Shown here: one piece after another, positions 1-6,583 of the stretch | Position numbering within the stretch: position 1 is the first letter of the stretch | How the letters are laid out: the number at the start of each line of letters is the position of its first letter | Source: a virus | Length of the DNA stretch: 22,849 bases | IMG/VR virus record: IMGVR_UViG_3300032342_000072 | Location: 1-22,849 of that record | Reading direction: 5' to 3' (one strand) | Program-made: the position numbers and the translations under genes | Notes under the pieces: generated by a model | Databases searched by the model: none | Told to the model about the DNA's origin: nothing | The model's input: the letters and a program-made list of their open reading frames with translations, nothing else

Positions 1-226
1 CTCCATACACCCACGTATTTCCATACACCCGCGCATCTCCAGACACCCGCGCATTTCCATACACCCGCGCATTTCCAGACACCCGCGCATTTCCAGACAC
101 CCGCGCATTTCCATACACCCGCGCATTTCCATACACCCGCGCATCTCCATACACCCGCGCATCTCCATACACCCACGCATCTCCATACACCCGCGCATCT
201 CCATACACCCACGCATTTCCAGACAC
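1..226. repeat. 18-bp tandem repeat array (12 full copies plus a partial)
   Basis: Twelve complete head-to-tail copies of an 18-bp unit (consensus YTCCAKACACCCRCGCAT) fill positions 1-216, and a thirteenth partial copy ends at 226. The array runs off the left edge, so the true copy number is unknown. Copies differ almost only at three positions (C/T at the first base, T/G at base 6, G/A at base 13). The unit is a multiple of three and codes on the minus strand for six-residue repeats of the type G-D/N-A-R/W-V-Y/S. It is therefore coding DNA rather than an origin iteron or a CRISPR array, since there are no spacers. Confidence 0.95.
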
Positions 227-397
227 ATCAAGGTTTTTTTCTGCTTCGATGTAACCGCCTAATTCTCCCTTCACGACAAAAGAAAAAGTTTTTTTGGCTT
301 TTATCTGAAAAAGTTTTTTTCCGGTAATAGATACCTCGTCGCTCGGTATGAGTTCGTATTTATCATTCATAAAATTATTCACGTTGGGTCTTTCCAT
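1..397 (-). CDS. Hexapeptide-repeat (beta-helix type) phage protein, C-terminus beyond window
   Basis: The reading frame opens at an ATG at 397 and runs off the left edge; 132 codons are visible. After a start of MERPNVNNFM comes the segment NDKYELIPSDEVSITGKKLF, then KAKKTFSFVVKGELGGYIEA, then the repeats, such as GNAWVYGDARVYGDAWVYG. Short N-terminal domains of this kind (KYEL...GK.L..I.A...F..V..G.LGGYIE) followed by N/D-A-x-V-x-G hexads are familiar from phage and prophage proteins, and the hexads are expected to form a left-handed beta-helix. Function is unknown; a surface or virion-attached role is only a guess. The ATG at 397 is preferred over the internal ATG at 370 because GAGGGCGG lies just upstream of 397 and nothing similar precedes 370. 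The gene follows the lysis genes and a terminator, so it probably has its own transcript. Its unique N-terminal part is AT-richer than the tail genes. Confidence 0.85.
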   Translation of the reverse strand, partial: MERPNVNNFMNDKYELIPSDEVSITGKKLFQIKAKKTFSFVVKGELGGYIEAEKNLDVSGNAWVYGDARVYGDAWVYGDARVYGDARVYGNARVYGNARVSGNARVSGNARVYGNARVSGDARVYGNTWVYG

Positions 398-403
398 ATT
401 TTT

Positions 404-417
404 CCGCCCTCTCGGGC
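404..417 (-). promoter_or_regulatory. Ribosome-binding site inside a GNRA-capped hairpin
   Basis: Read on the minus strand, GCCC-GAGA-GGGC forms a four-base-pair stem with a GNRA-type tetraloop. Its 3' arm is part of the only Shine-Dalgarno-like element (GAGGGCGG) of the hexapeptide-repeat gene starting at 397. Pairing would mask the site, so translation may be tuned by structure. The stem is short and could simply be incidental. Confidence 0.4.
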
Positions 418-499
418 TTATTGAATAGTACGTCGCTGTTCCCTACTGTTCTAAATCCTATCACAAAATGAACTATCCGTCAAGGCCCGCCGGAAACGC

Positions 500-527
500 A
501 AAACGCCCCAGGATGCCCCTGGAGCGT
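500..527 (-). terminator. Terminator closing the tail-lysis operon
   Basis: On the minus strand ACGC-T-CCAGG, loop GGCAT, CCTGG-G-GCGT forms a nine-base-pair stem with one mismatch, followed by a short run TTTT. It lies about 85 bases beyond the stop of the holin-like gene and before the next gene starts at 397, which is where an operon end is expected. The stem is nearly symmetrical, so it might also act on the plus strand, but no plus-strand gene leads into it. The rest of the 398-610 gap holds only the RBS hairpin and a possible weak -10 (TACTAT near 430). Confidence 0.6.
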
Positions 528-610
528 CGTTTCTCCCCTTACCCTACCTTTTCCCCTTTCCGCCCCTAAAACCCCGCCTGCCTCCGTTTTGCGCGTCTAG
601 ACCCCCTTCC

Positions 611-982
611 TCACGTCCCCTCCGTCTTGACCCCCTTGGAAATCATCTGGGCCTCGATCAGATCCGGGTTCTTCCCCATCTGCTCGGCCTGCAACCGCAC
701 CAGCAGTTTCAACGTCGCGTCCACTCCGGCTATCGAGGCGTTGACCTTCTCCAACTCCGCCTTCAGGTGGGCGATGTCGTTGAATATCAGCTTGCAGAGG
801 AGTACCGCCACGACCGCCCATCCGCCGAGCTTTTCGATGAGCGCGGTGACGTCCAGCGGCGCGATCGGCAACGACGACGAATCCTGGGCGTAGCACTCGG
901 CCCCGATCATGAACAGCACCGTCGCGAGTATCAACCCATAAACCGTCCATTCGATTATTTTCTTCCTCAGTTCCTTTTTCAT
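611..982 (-). CDS. Holin-like small membrane protein
   Basis: The product has 123 residues: a basic N-terminus (MKKELRKK), a hydrophobic segment at about 12-29 (WTVYGLILATVLFMIG), a second at about 52-68 (GGWAVVAVLLCKLIF), then a charged, probably coiled-coil region at 70-100 and a hydrophilic tail. Two short membrane segments plus position directly after a peptidoglycan-peptidase gene fit a holin, which would permeabilise the inner membrane at lysis. The layout (hydrophobic segment then charged helix) recalls the BhlA/UviB group, but I cannot assign a family firmly. The start was chosen at 982 because this ATG shares an ATGA overlap with the stop of the upstream gene; longer upstream in-frame starts would lie inside the peptidase gene. 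A signal-anchor protein or a spanin component is an alternative. Confidence 0.65.
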   Translation of the reverse strand: MKKELRKKIIEWTVYGLILATVLFMIGAECYAQDSSSLPIAPLDVTALIEKLGGWAVVAVLLCKLIFNDIAHLKAELEKVNASIAGVDATLKLLVRLQAEQMGKNPDLIEAQMISKGVKTEGT

Positions 983-1440
983 ATCCTCGAAAAGAAGGCG
1001 CATCCGACCGGCGTCCATTCCCTCGGGAGCCATCGGTACGTCCCGGTCAGCGGGTCCGCGATCCGCCAGCCGGTCATTAGTTCGTTCCTGACCGCCACCA
1101 CCCAGTGCTTCCATCCGCTCGGTAATTTCACCTCGATGAGCGCGGCCCGGTTCTCGTCCTTGACCGCGGCCTTCACCGCGTCCTGGCAGAACATGCGGAG
1201 CCGTCCGTCGAACTTCAGGCCGTGTATCGCCAGTTTGCCCCACAAGATCAGACCGTCAGGGGTGAACCAGTCGGCATTAGAGGCTATCGCCGCCGGCGTC
1301 GTCCCGTTGGCCGCGTTCCATGCCGTCGAGAGCATGGCCACGCATGTGAGCGTGCATCCTTCTGTTCCGATGCGGAGCTTCGAAGCCCCGATATTGTTGT
1401 TCGCCCATCGCGGGTCCCGCTGTGAAAATACGGTCATCAT
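979..1440 (-). CDS. C39-like cysteine peptidase, probable endolysin
   Basis: The product has 153 residues. It opens with VFSQRDPRWANNNIG, followed by EGCTLTCVAML around residues 27-37, the usual look of C39-like (Peptidase_C39_2) domains: an upstream Gln (Q7), a catalytic Cys (probably C29), then His in WKHWVVAV (H112) and Asp in IADPLTG (D129). These complete a Cys-His-Asp arrangement. Such peptidases cut peptide bonds, and in a phage lysis cassette the likely substrate is the peptide of peptidoglycan. There is no signal peptide, so export would depend on the neighbouring holin-like protein. Both ends are coupled to neighbours by ATGA overlaps. A virion-associated role or cleavage of a host protein cannot be ruled out. 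A second in-frame ATG follows the first immediately. Confidence 0.75.
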   Translation of the reverse strand: MMTVFSQRDPRWANNNIGASKLRIGTEGCTLTCVAMLSTAWNAANGTTPAAIASNADWFTPDGLILWGKLAIHGLKFDGRLRMFCQDAVKAAVKDENRAALIEVKLPSGWKHWVVAVRNELMTGWRIADPLTGTYRWLPREWTPVGCAFFSRI

Positions 1441-1529
1441 ATGATTGCCCCCAAGATGAAAAATCCGATGAACAGTCCGACCGCCGAAACGACGACGCAG
1501 GTTTTCAGGAATCTATTTCTCATGTTCAT
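1437..1529 (-). CDS. 30-residue single-span membrane protein
   Basis: A short frame encodes MNMRNRFLKTCVVV followed by an unbroken hydrophobic stretch (SAVGLFIGFFILGAII) to the C-terminus: a positively charged N-terminus and one transmembrane helix. Its ATG overlaps the stop of the cysteine-rich gene (ATGA at 1526-1529), and its own TGA overlaps the first ATG of the peptidase gene (1437-1440). Perfect coupling at both ends, in a 180-base gap that would otherwise be empty, is good evidence that it is translated. The location next to lysin and holin-like genes suggests a second holin, antiholin or small lysis regulator, but the sequence alone does not identify it. Confidence 0.6.
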   Translation of the reverse strand: MNMRNRFLKTCVVVSAVGLFIGFFILGAII

Positions 1530-1624
1530 CCGCCGTGATTATAGGTGCAACAGCAGGTGCATTTCCCGTCCTCGGTCTTCGGGCACCCGCATTGGCACTC
1601 GGTCAGTTCGGAAGGGCAACTCAT
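1526..1624 (-). CDS. 32-residue cysteine-rich protein, possibly metal-binding
   Basis: The frame from the ATG at 1624 encodes MSCPSELTECQCGCPKTEDG and ends KCTCCCTYNHGG. Eight of 32 residues are cysteine (positions 3, 10, 12, 14, 22, 24, 25, 26), grouped as CxCxC and CxCCC, with one His near the end. This spacing resembles metallothionein-like or zinc/iron-sulfur-binding peptides. No hydrophobic segment is present, so a lipoprotein or membrane role is unlikely. The start overlaps the hub stop (ATGA) and the stop overlaps the next start (ATGA), so it is embedded in a coupled chain. I recognise no family. A structural metal-binding plug for the tail tip, or a redox or metal-handling moron, are speculative ideas. 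Confidence 0.6.
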   Translation of the reverse strand: MSCPSELTECQCGCPKTEDGKCTCCCTYNHGG

Positions 1625-2829
1625 ACGTCCTCATCCGTAAATGCCGCCACCTCGTCGAGTATCGAGTTCTCGGCCTGCATCATCTCGGCCTGCCGTTGCC
1701 AGTCCGTCAGGTCGTTCTTCAGGACGTCGAGCGTCAGCTTCACCGAGTCGAACGCGTATTCCACGGCCGTCACCATCATGTCGGCCCGGAAGAAGTCCAC
1801 CTTGGTCTCGTCGAACCCGCTGAACCTCACGATGTCCCGTGGCTCTATCGATTCGATGTCATAACCCAGCAACTTGTCGCCCAGCTCGTCCGACGTGCTC
1901 GACATCAGCGCGTTATTGTCGAAGACGGTGCATGTGACCGTCACGGGCGGTTGACTCCGGTCCTTGAGGAAATGCGTCGCCCTGGCCCTGTGAGTGTCGG
2001 CGACGGATTCGTTATCTTTGACGAAGACTTGACCGTTCCTCGTCCAGATCTCGAGGCGGGCGCCGTATTTCGCCTTCGCCGCCTGGTCCGTATATCGCTT
2101 GTAAAGATAGTTCGAATTGACGTCTGACGGTTGTCCGTCGAAATAAAGCAGTTGCGTCCTGACCGGCTCCAGGTTCGTCACCACCTTGATGTCCGAAAAA
2201 TGTCTCCCGAAGATGAGCTTGTGCTTCACCTCGCCGGGTTCGAGGAACGTCGCCCGTCCGTTCGCATCCACGTACCAGGTCTGTCCGACGTCGCTCATGC
2301 TCCTGATCATCTCTATCGCGTCCAGATAAGTCTTCCTCTGCATCGTGAAGTTCAGGTCAGTCCCCGGACCATGGAAGTCGGTTTCATCGGCATGAATTTT
2401 CGCGTCCGGATTGTTCTCCCGATAGTTGTCGATGATCCATTTGAACCACCCTCCGGGACTCACCACGTAATTGAGCAGTTTCGTTGTCTCGCCGTCGTGC
2501 ACGACGTCGAGCGCGAGCTTCGTGTGATGTCCGAGACAATGCACCGTCACCGATTCCTTCGCCCCGAGGTTGCGCTCCACCATCGTGACGTACCCGGAAT
2601 AGACCAGCTTGGAGGGTTGACCGATCACGTCCGAGTCGAACACGTGCACCTCGATGTTATTGCCGAGCGCCATGAGGGGAATCCTGGCGTCGAACTTCTC
2701 ACCGAGCGTGAAGACTATCTCCCCGAGTCCGCCGTTCAGCCGCTTCACGAAGGACGAGATGGCCGTCGGATTGGCCGTCCCCATGAAAGTGCCGTCTGGC
2801 GAATAGACCTTGATGACCGTGTTCTTCAT
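1621..2829 (-). CDS. Tail tip / baseplate hub protein (ReqiPepy6 Gp37-like, Tal N-terminal type)
   Basis: The product has 402 residues, beginning MKNTVIKVYSPDGTFMGTAN. It is a soluble, beta-rich protein without signal peptide, following tape measure and distal tail genes as hub proteins do. Features fitting Gp37-like/gp27-type hubs include the N-terminal ring-domain pattern (F.kRLNGGLGEIVFTLGEKF), WFKWIIDNYR, the YLDAIEMIRSMSDVGQTWYV segment and a late VTAVEYAFDSVKLTLDV strand pair. It would form the trimeric tip closing the tail tube and contacting the distal tail ring. No peptidase or lysozyme domain is fused to the C-terminus, so cell-wall cutting must come from another protein. The start at 2829 overlaps the upstream stop by ATGA; an open frame extends upstream to 2958, but that part lies wholly inside the previous gene. 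Confidence 0.75.
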   Translation of the reverse strand: MKNTVIKVYSPDGTFMGTANPTAISSFVKRLNGGLGEIVFTLGEKFDARIPLMALGNNIEVHVFDSDVIGQPSKLVYSGYVTMVERNLGAKESVTVHCLGHHTKLALDVVHDGETTKLLNYVVSPGGWFKWIIDNYRENNPDAKIHADETDFHGPGTDLNFTMQRKTYLDAIEMIRSMSDVGQTWYVDANGRATFLEPGEVKHKLIFGRHFSDIKVVTNLEPVRTQLLYFDGQPSDVNSNYLYKRYTDQAAKAKYGARLEIWTRNGQVFVKDNESVADTHRARATHFLKDRSQPPVTVTCTVFDNNALMSSTSDELGDKLLGYDIESIEPRDIVRFSGFDETKVDFFRADMMVTAVEYAFDSVKLTLDVLKNDLTDWQRQAEMMQAENSILDEVAAFTDEDV

Positions 2830-4157
2830 AGGAATACCGGCTTGTATTCGATCTCGACGTTGACCTGCGCCTCCGTGCCCCCTCCCCCCGCCTCGATCCT
2901 GAATGCCAGGTCTTTCCCTTCGTAGTAGGTCCACGTGCTTCCGATGTCGTCGCTCCATGCCACGCTACCCAGCTCGTAGGTGCCCGGCACGAGCATGTGG
3001 ATGCGCCAGTAATCCGAACCGGTCAGCGGTTCGTCGTCCTGGTAGCAGACTATCCAGTACCGGGTGTTCGCCTTCAGTTCGAATTGCTCGTACGGATGCA
3101 CGTGCGTTATCCATTTCGGCGTCCCGTCCGCCCCGTCGCCGCCGGCCAGGAACTGCACGATCGGCACTCCCTTCGGCTTTCCGCCGTCGTCCTCCTGCAC
3201 CTCGATGTGGAATGGCGCGGGCGACCCGACCTTCGATACGACGAGCGCCACCGAACGGAACGTCGCGTCGTCATAGGGCACCACGAAGCTCTGCGCCATC
3301 CAGATCATGTGCGAAATCAGGTCCATCGAGTCTCCCAGCGCCGTCGGGTCCTCGACTACCGTTTCCTGTATCGGGATGCAACCCGCCTGGATCTCGAAAT
3401 GCGACACCCCGTCGCCGTCGAATTCGCTCCTGAAGCTCGGGAAGACCCCGTAAAAATCCACTTCCCGCTGTGCCGCGTAGTCGACGTTGGACGTCACCTT
3501 TTTCTTATCGCAGTCGATGACGACCGTATCGCCTTCCTCCCATGAGCCGTCCTGCGTGATGATGATCTTCTCCCCGGTGTCCTTGTTGCGGAGCATGACG
3601 CCCGTCGCCTGGTCCCAACTAGGATTCCCGACCGTCACCGTTATCTTCGGCTTCGGCCCCTTGAACCCGACCATCTCGAAATCGACGTCGGTCGGTTCGT
3701 CCTGCGCGTTGAAGTCCGACGCCGGTCCTTCAGTCTCGGTCCCCGCGCCGTAACCGATGCCTTCCGGCACGATGAACTCCGCCGACCAGGGCACGTAGTT
3801 CAGGTGGAAATGGTCACGGTCGAACGTGTGTCTCCGGCAGGTGGCCGTGTAGGAAATCGTCGTCAACCCGTCCGCTCGGGTGAACACCAGCTGGCGCTGT
3901 TCCCGCGAGAACAATTCCTTGAACTCCTGGATGGCCGTTTCGAGCGCCTCCAGGTCGGCGGCCGTCAGGATGCCGTTGACCGTGATGATTTTGGCCCCCC
4001 GGCGAGTCGATACGAACACCTGCCCGTCCTCGCGCGGGAGGTCCACCGAGTTGATGAACTTCTCTGCCGGGTTCTCATGCTGGAAGATCCTCGGCAGGTA
4101 TTCCGAGGTCACGAGTTCCTCGTTGTCGAATGTCACGCTGAGTACGGGTATCGGCAT
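2826..4157 (-). CDS. Distal tail protein (Dit-like) with C-terminal carbohydrate-binding-like domain
   Basis: The product has 443 residues. The first 150 or so (VTSEYLPRIFQHENPAEKF, then VNGILTAADLEALETAI, FKELFSREQRQLVFTR, then FIVPEGIGYG) have the pattern of siphophage distal tail proteins such as SPP1 gp19.1, which form the ring joining the tail tube to the tip. A middle beta-region (about 165-265) probably corresponds to the C-terminal Dit barrel. From about 275 comes a beta-sandwich module (MAQSFVVPYDDATFRSVALV, PFHIEVQEDDGGKPKGVPIV, FELKANTRYWIVCYQDD, DDIGSTWTYYEGKDLAFRIE), a layout often seen in phage proteins with presumed sugar-binding roles. It is therefore an enlarged, adhesion-capable Dit. 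The spacing TAA-AGAT-ATG after the tape-measure gene suggests re-initiation. Confidence 0.8.
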   Translation of the reverse strand: MPIPVLSVTFDNEELVTSEYLPRIFQHENPAEKFINSVDLPREDGQVFVSTRRGAKIITVNGILTAADLEALETAIQEFKELFSREQRQLVFTRADGLTTISYTATCRRHTFDRDHFHLNYVPWSAEFIVPEGIGYGAGTETEGPASDFNAQDEPTDVDFEMVGFKGPKPKITVTVGNPSWDQATGVMLRNKDTGEKIIITQDGSWEEGDTVVIDCDKKKVTSNVDYAAQREVDFYGVFPSFRSEFDGDGVSHFEIQAGCIPIQETVVEDPTALGDSMDLISHMIWMAQSFVVPYDDATFRSVALVVSKVGSPAPFHIEVQEDDGGKPKGVPIVQFLAGGDGADGTPKWITHVHPYEQFELKANTRYWIVCYQDDEPLTGSDYWRIHMLVPGTYELGSVAWSDDIGSTWTYYEGKDLAFRIEAGGGGTEAQVNVEIEYKPVFL

Positions 4158-4161
4158 ATCT

Positions 4162-6069
4162 TTATTGCGCTCCCTGCTTTACCAGGGCGCTTTTCCTGTT
4201 GATGACGTCTATCACTTCCCGGCAGAGCGCGTCCTTGTCGTTGACGTCGCCGTTGAACGTGAAGTTGAACGCATTGGTGATGGTCGGAGCCGGAGCCGCC
4301 GGGATGCTCGGTCCCGGACCTTGCGCCGATCCCGTCGCCGTTTCCTGGACCGGCCTGATCTCCCCGGCCGCGACTGACGCCGCCGCCCGCTTCTTCACTT
4401 CCGTGACGTGCTTGGCCGTTATCTGTTCCTCCAATAAGCCGATGTCGTCGGCCATCTTCTGCCTCTGCTTCATCTCGTCGGCCAGCTCGGTTTCCAATTC
4501 GAGCTTCTTTTTAGCGTGTTCCTCGTCCCTCAATGCCTGCTTGTCCCGGATGTCGGCCAGTTCGCGCTCGAAGTCCGTCATCGCGGCCTTCTTTTCGGCG
4601 TCCGCTATTTCGCCCGCGTAGGCGATCTTGGTCGTCGCGGAGTTCTGCAACGCGACGCTCTCCTGCCTCCATTGGTCGAGCAGTTCCATCTTCTTCTTCG
4701 TGTCGGTCTCGGAGTCTATCTGCGTTCGCAAGTCCGCGACCTTCTGCTCCTGCTTGACGTAGGCCTCGGCGACGCTCTTCCGGACGTCCAACTGTTCCCG
4801 GGCCGACGTCGCGGCTTCGTCGCTCAGGCTTCCTTTCGTAGCCGATATCTTCTTCTCCATGTCGTCCATCTTCTTGCCGGTCTCCTCGATCTGCTTCTTC
4901 GCGTCCTCCAGCTTCTTCGCCGCGTCGGCGGCCGCGTTGCCGAGTTCGCCGTAGCCGGTCTTCCCCTTCGTTCCGAGCTTGCCCGTTTCCGCGATCATCC
5001 CGTCGATGACCGCCGCGGCCTGCTCGTTGCGGTCCACGAAGTCCTGCAGGAACGCGTCGGCCGCGTTGGCCATGTCCCCGATCTTCACCAGTTGCTCGTC
5101 CAGCGCCCGGTTCTTCTTCGTGTCGGCCAGCCCGAACAGGTTGGTCAGCGAGTATTTGTCCGCATAGGTCGCCAGCGCCGCTATCGAGAGTCCGAGTTTC
5201 GTGGTCTCGACCGCGGCCGATGCCGCGAACTCGGTGACGTAGCGGAACGCCGTGAACGTCGCCTTGCTGATGTTGGTCGTCCCCATCATCTGCTCGCCCG
5301 TGTCGGCGAAGGCCTGGGCCAGGTCGCCGATCACCGGCAACATTCCTTTGCCCACCTCCTGTTGGAGGTCGTCCATCTTGTTCTTCAAGATTTCCAGCTT
5401 GCCGGAATAGGTCGCCGCGGCCGCGCTCGCGTCCCCGCCGAACTTCTCGGTCAGCTTGTCCAGGATGATCTTCTGCGCCCCCAAGACGTCGCCGGACTCG
5501 GCCAGCTTCGTCACCATGTCCTTCTGCTGGTTCGTGAACTGCACGCCCGTGCGCGTGAGCATCGAGAGCGCCTGCGTCGGGTCGTTCATGGCCTTGCCGA
5601 CCTGCTCGGCCGCGGTCCTGAGGTCCGTCCCCATCGCCGTCGCCATGTTCATCACCGCCTGGGTCGTCTGCGGAAACACGTCGTCCTTGATGTTCGTGAA
5701 CGTCAGGAGCATCGATTCCGCCGACTTGATGTTCTCCCGCGAATAGGTCGATTGCGCCGCCAGCGAAACGGCCAGGTCGTTCACCGCCTTCGCCGTCATC
5801 CCGGCCGCTCCGGCCGTGGACCTCAGCACCGCGTTCAGCTGGGCGTCCACCTTTTCGGCCTCGGCGAACTTCTCGATGCTGTCCTTGGCGAACAGCACAA
5901 GGGCGCCGAGCGCGACCCCGGCCGCGATCTCGACGCCCTGTATCAGCTTCTTGTGCTTTTCCAACGCGTCGGAGAGGGACTTGACTCCCTTCTCCGCCGA
6001 CGAGAACGCCGCGTTGGCCTTGTTCTCCGCGTCGATTATGAATTGCAGTCTCACTTGGCTGTCTGCCAT
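4162..6069 (-). CDS. Tail tape measure protein
   Basis: The product has 635 residues and is strongly helical. After a short N-terminus there is a hydrophobic segment at about 44-61 (QGVEIAAGVALGALVLFA). The conserved tape-measure core follows, with stretches such as STYSRENIKSAESMLLTF, AMGTDLRTAAEQVGKAMNDP and LTRTGVQFTNQQKDM. A long charged coiled-coil region covers about 380-560. A Pro/Ala/Gly-rich linker leads to a short C-terminal domain. Tape measures fill the tail tube lumen and set tail length; 635 residues is short for the family and would predict a tail of about 95 nm if the usual 0.15 nm per residue holds. No lysozyme or peptidase motif is fused. It begins five bases after the end of the frameshifted chaperone product, as is standard in siphophages. 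Confidence 0.92.
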   Translation of the reverse strand: MADSQVRLQFIIDAENKANAAFSSAEKGVKSLSDALEKHKKLIQGVEIAAGVALGALVLFAKDSIEKFAEAEKVDAQLNAVLRSTAGAAGMTAKAVNDLAVSLAAQSTYSRENIKSAESMLLTFTNIKDDVFPQTTQAVMNMATAMGTDLRTAAEQVGKAMNDPTQALSMLTRTGVQFTNQQKDMVTKLAESGDVLGAQKIILDKLTEKFGGDASAAAATYSGKLEILKNKMDDLQQEVGKGMLPVIGDLAQAFADTGEQMMGTTNISKATFTAFRYVTEFAASAAVETTKLGLSIAALATYADKYSLTNLFGLADTKKNRALDEQLVKIGDMANAADAFLQDFVDRNEQAAAVIDGMIAETGKLGTKGKTGYGELGNAAADAAKKLEDAKKQIEETGKKMDDMEKKISATKGSLSDEAATSAREQLDVRKSVAEAYVKQEQKVADLRTQIDSETDTKKKMELLDQWRQESVALQNSATTKIAYAGEIADAEKKAAMTDFERELADIRDKQALRDEEHAKKKLELETELADEMKQRQKMADDIGLLEEQITAKHVTEVKKRAAASVAAGEIRPVQETATGSAQGPGPSIPAAPAPTITNAFNFTFNGDVNDKDALCREVIDVINRKSALVKQGAQ

Positions 6070-6074
6070 AGGTA

Positions 6075-6580
6075 TCAGGACTCGGCGTCCTTCTTAGACC
6101 ATTTTATGATGGCCTCGACGAACTCCACCGGCGCGTCCTGATATTCCTGGTACGTCCAGTGCATCATCCGGCAGATGCGGTAGGCCCGGAGGTATTCGAG
6201 CGAATCAATTTTTTTTTTGCCTCCGCCCGCACCTCGTCTATCTTCGCCAGGATGAAGTCGTAGTCGTCGGAGGTCATCCCGTTCAGGACATGATTGACGA
6301 TCTTGGCCGGGTCCGTGATGACCAATCCGCCGTCCTCAATCGAGGCGACGTTCTTCTCGATGATGCGGTGATTCCTCACATGAGTCCCCTGCTCGCCGAC
6401 CGGCAGGGCGGGGATGGCCGGATTAACCGCCCTCAGCCGTATTTCGGCGCCCCTCTTCTCGATGCCCGCGAGCACGGGCGCCTCGATGTACTCGGCCTCC
6501 GCGCCGGTTATCCATTCCTTGACTTGCACCTTCGCCCCCGAGTCGGGGCAGATGATTTCTTGAGTCTTGCGGTCGCGCAT
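6075..6580 (-). CDS. Tail assembly chaperone gpGT-type fusion made by -1 frameshift
   Basis: If ribosomes slip back one base on the A-run at 6209-6218, the 124 residues encoded upstream are joined to 44 more (IDSLEYLRAYRICRMMHWTY to ...KWSKKDAES), giving 168 residues and a stop at 6075. Without slippage, translation stops at 6164. The downstream frame has no start of its own, is open precisely between the slip site and the tape-measure start, and has a plausible alpha-helical composition. This is the lambda gpG/gpGT arrangement, in which both products chaperone the tape measure during tail assembly. A +1 shift would meet TGA at once, so only -1 (or +2) works. The join is inferred from sequence, not shown experimentally. 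Confidence 0.75.
6164..6580 (-). CDS. Tail assembly chaperone (gpG-type, unshifted product)
   Basis: The product has 138 residues, acidic and mixed alpha/beta (ITGAEAEYIEAPVLAGIEKR, GGLVITDPAKIVNHVLNGMT, SDDYDFILAKIDEVRAEAKK). It sits between the major tail protein and tape-measure genes, the position of the gpG-type chaperone that keeps the tape measure soluble and recruits tail tube subunits. Its last residues after the KKK codons are read in the zero frame, which is the shorter of two products. It follows the major tail gene with TAA-GAT-ATG spacing and has no Shine-Dalgarno element, so translation is probably coupled. Identification depends on context and the frameshift more than on sequence similarity. 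Confidence 0.75.
   Translation of the reverse strand: MRDRKTQEIICPDSGAKVQVKEWITGAEAEYIEAPVLAGIEKRGAEIRLRAVNPAIPALPVGEQGTHVRNHRIIEKNVASIEDGGLVITDPAKIVNHVLNGMTSDDYDFILAKIDEVRAEAKKKLIRSNTSGPTASAG
6209..6218 (-). other. Programmed -1 frameshift slip site (ten consecutive A)
   Basis: The minus strand reads GCA-AAA-AAA-AAA-TTG in the zero frame, a run of ten A just before the end of the gpG-type frame. A one-base backward slip gives AAA-ATT-GAT and opens a 44-codon extension ending five bases from the tape-measure start. Homopolymer A runs are efficient slip sites because both tRNA-Lys can re-pair. A length error in the run is the main competing explanation. Confidence 0.75.
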
Positions 6581-6583
6581 ATC

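Noticed and set aside
1-226. Tandem array as CRISPR or replication-origin iterons
   Set aside because: No unique spacers, and the unit is a multiple of three that reads as a known hexapeptide pattern in a frame with a good start.
597-1444. Alternative frames over the lysis genes (117 residues minus, 225 residues plus)
   Set aside because: They overlap the coupled holin-like and peptidase genes, have no motifs, and lack coupling to neighbours.
4516-6141. Long plus-strand open frame (541 residues) opposite the tape-measure gene
   Set aside because: Arg/Leu/Val-rich shadow of a GC-rich, codon-biased gene. The minus strand encodes a recognisable tape measure; no family features on the plus strand.
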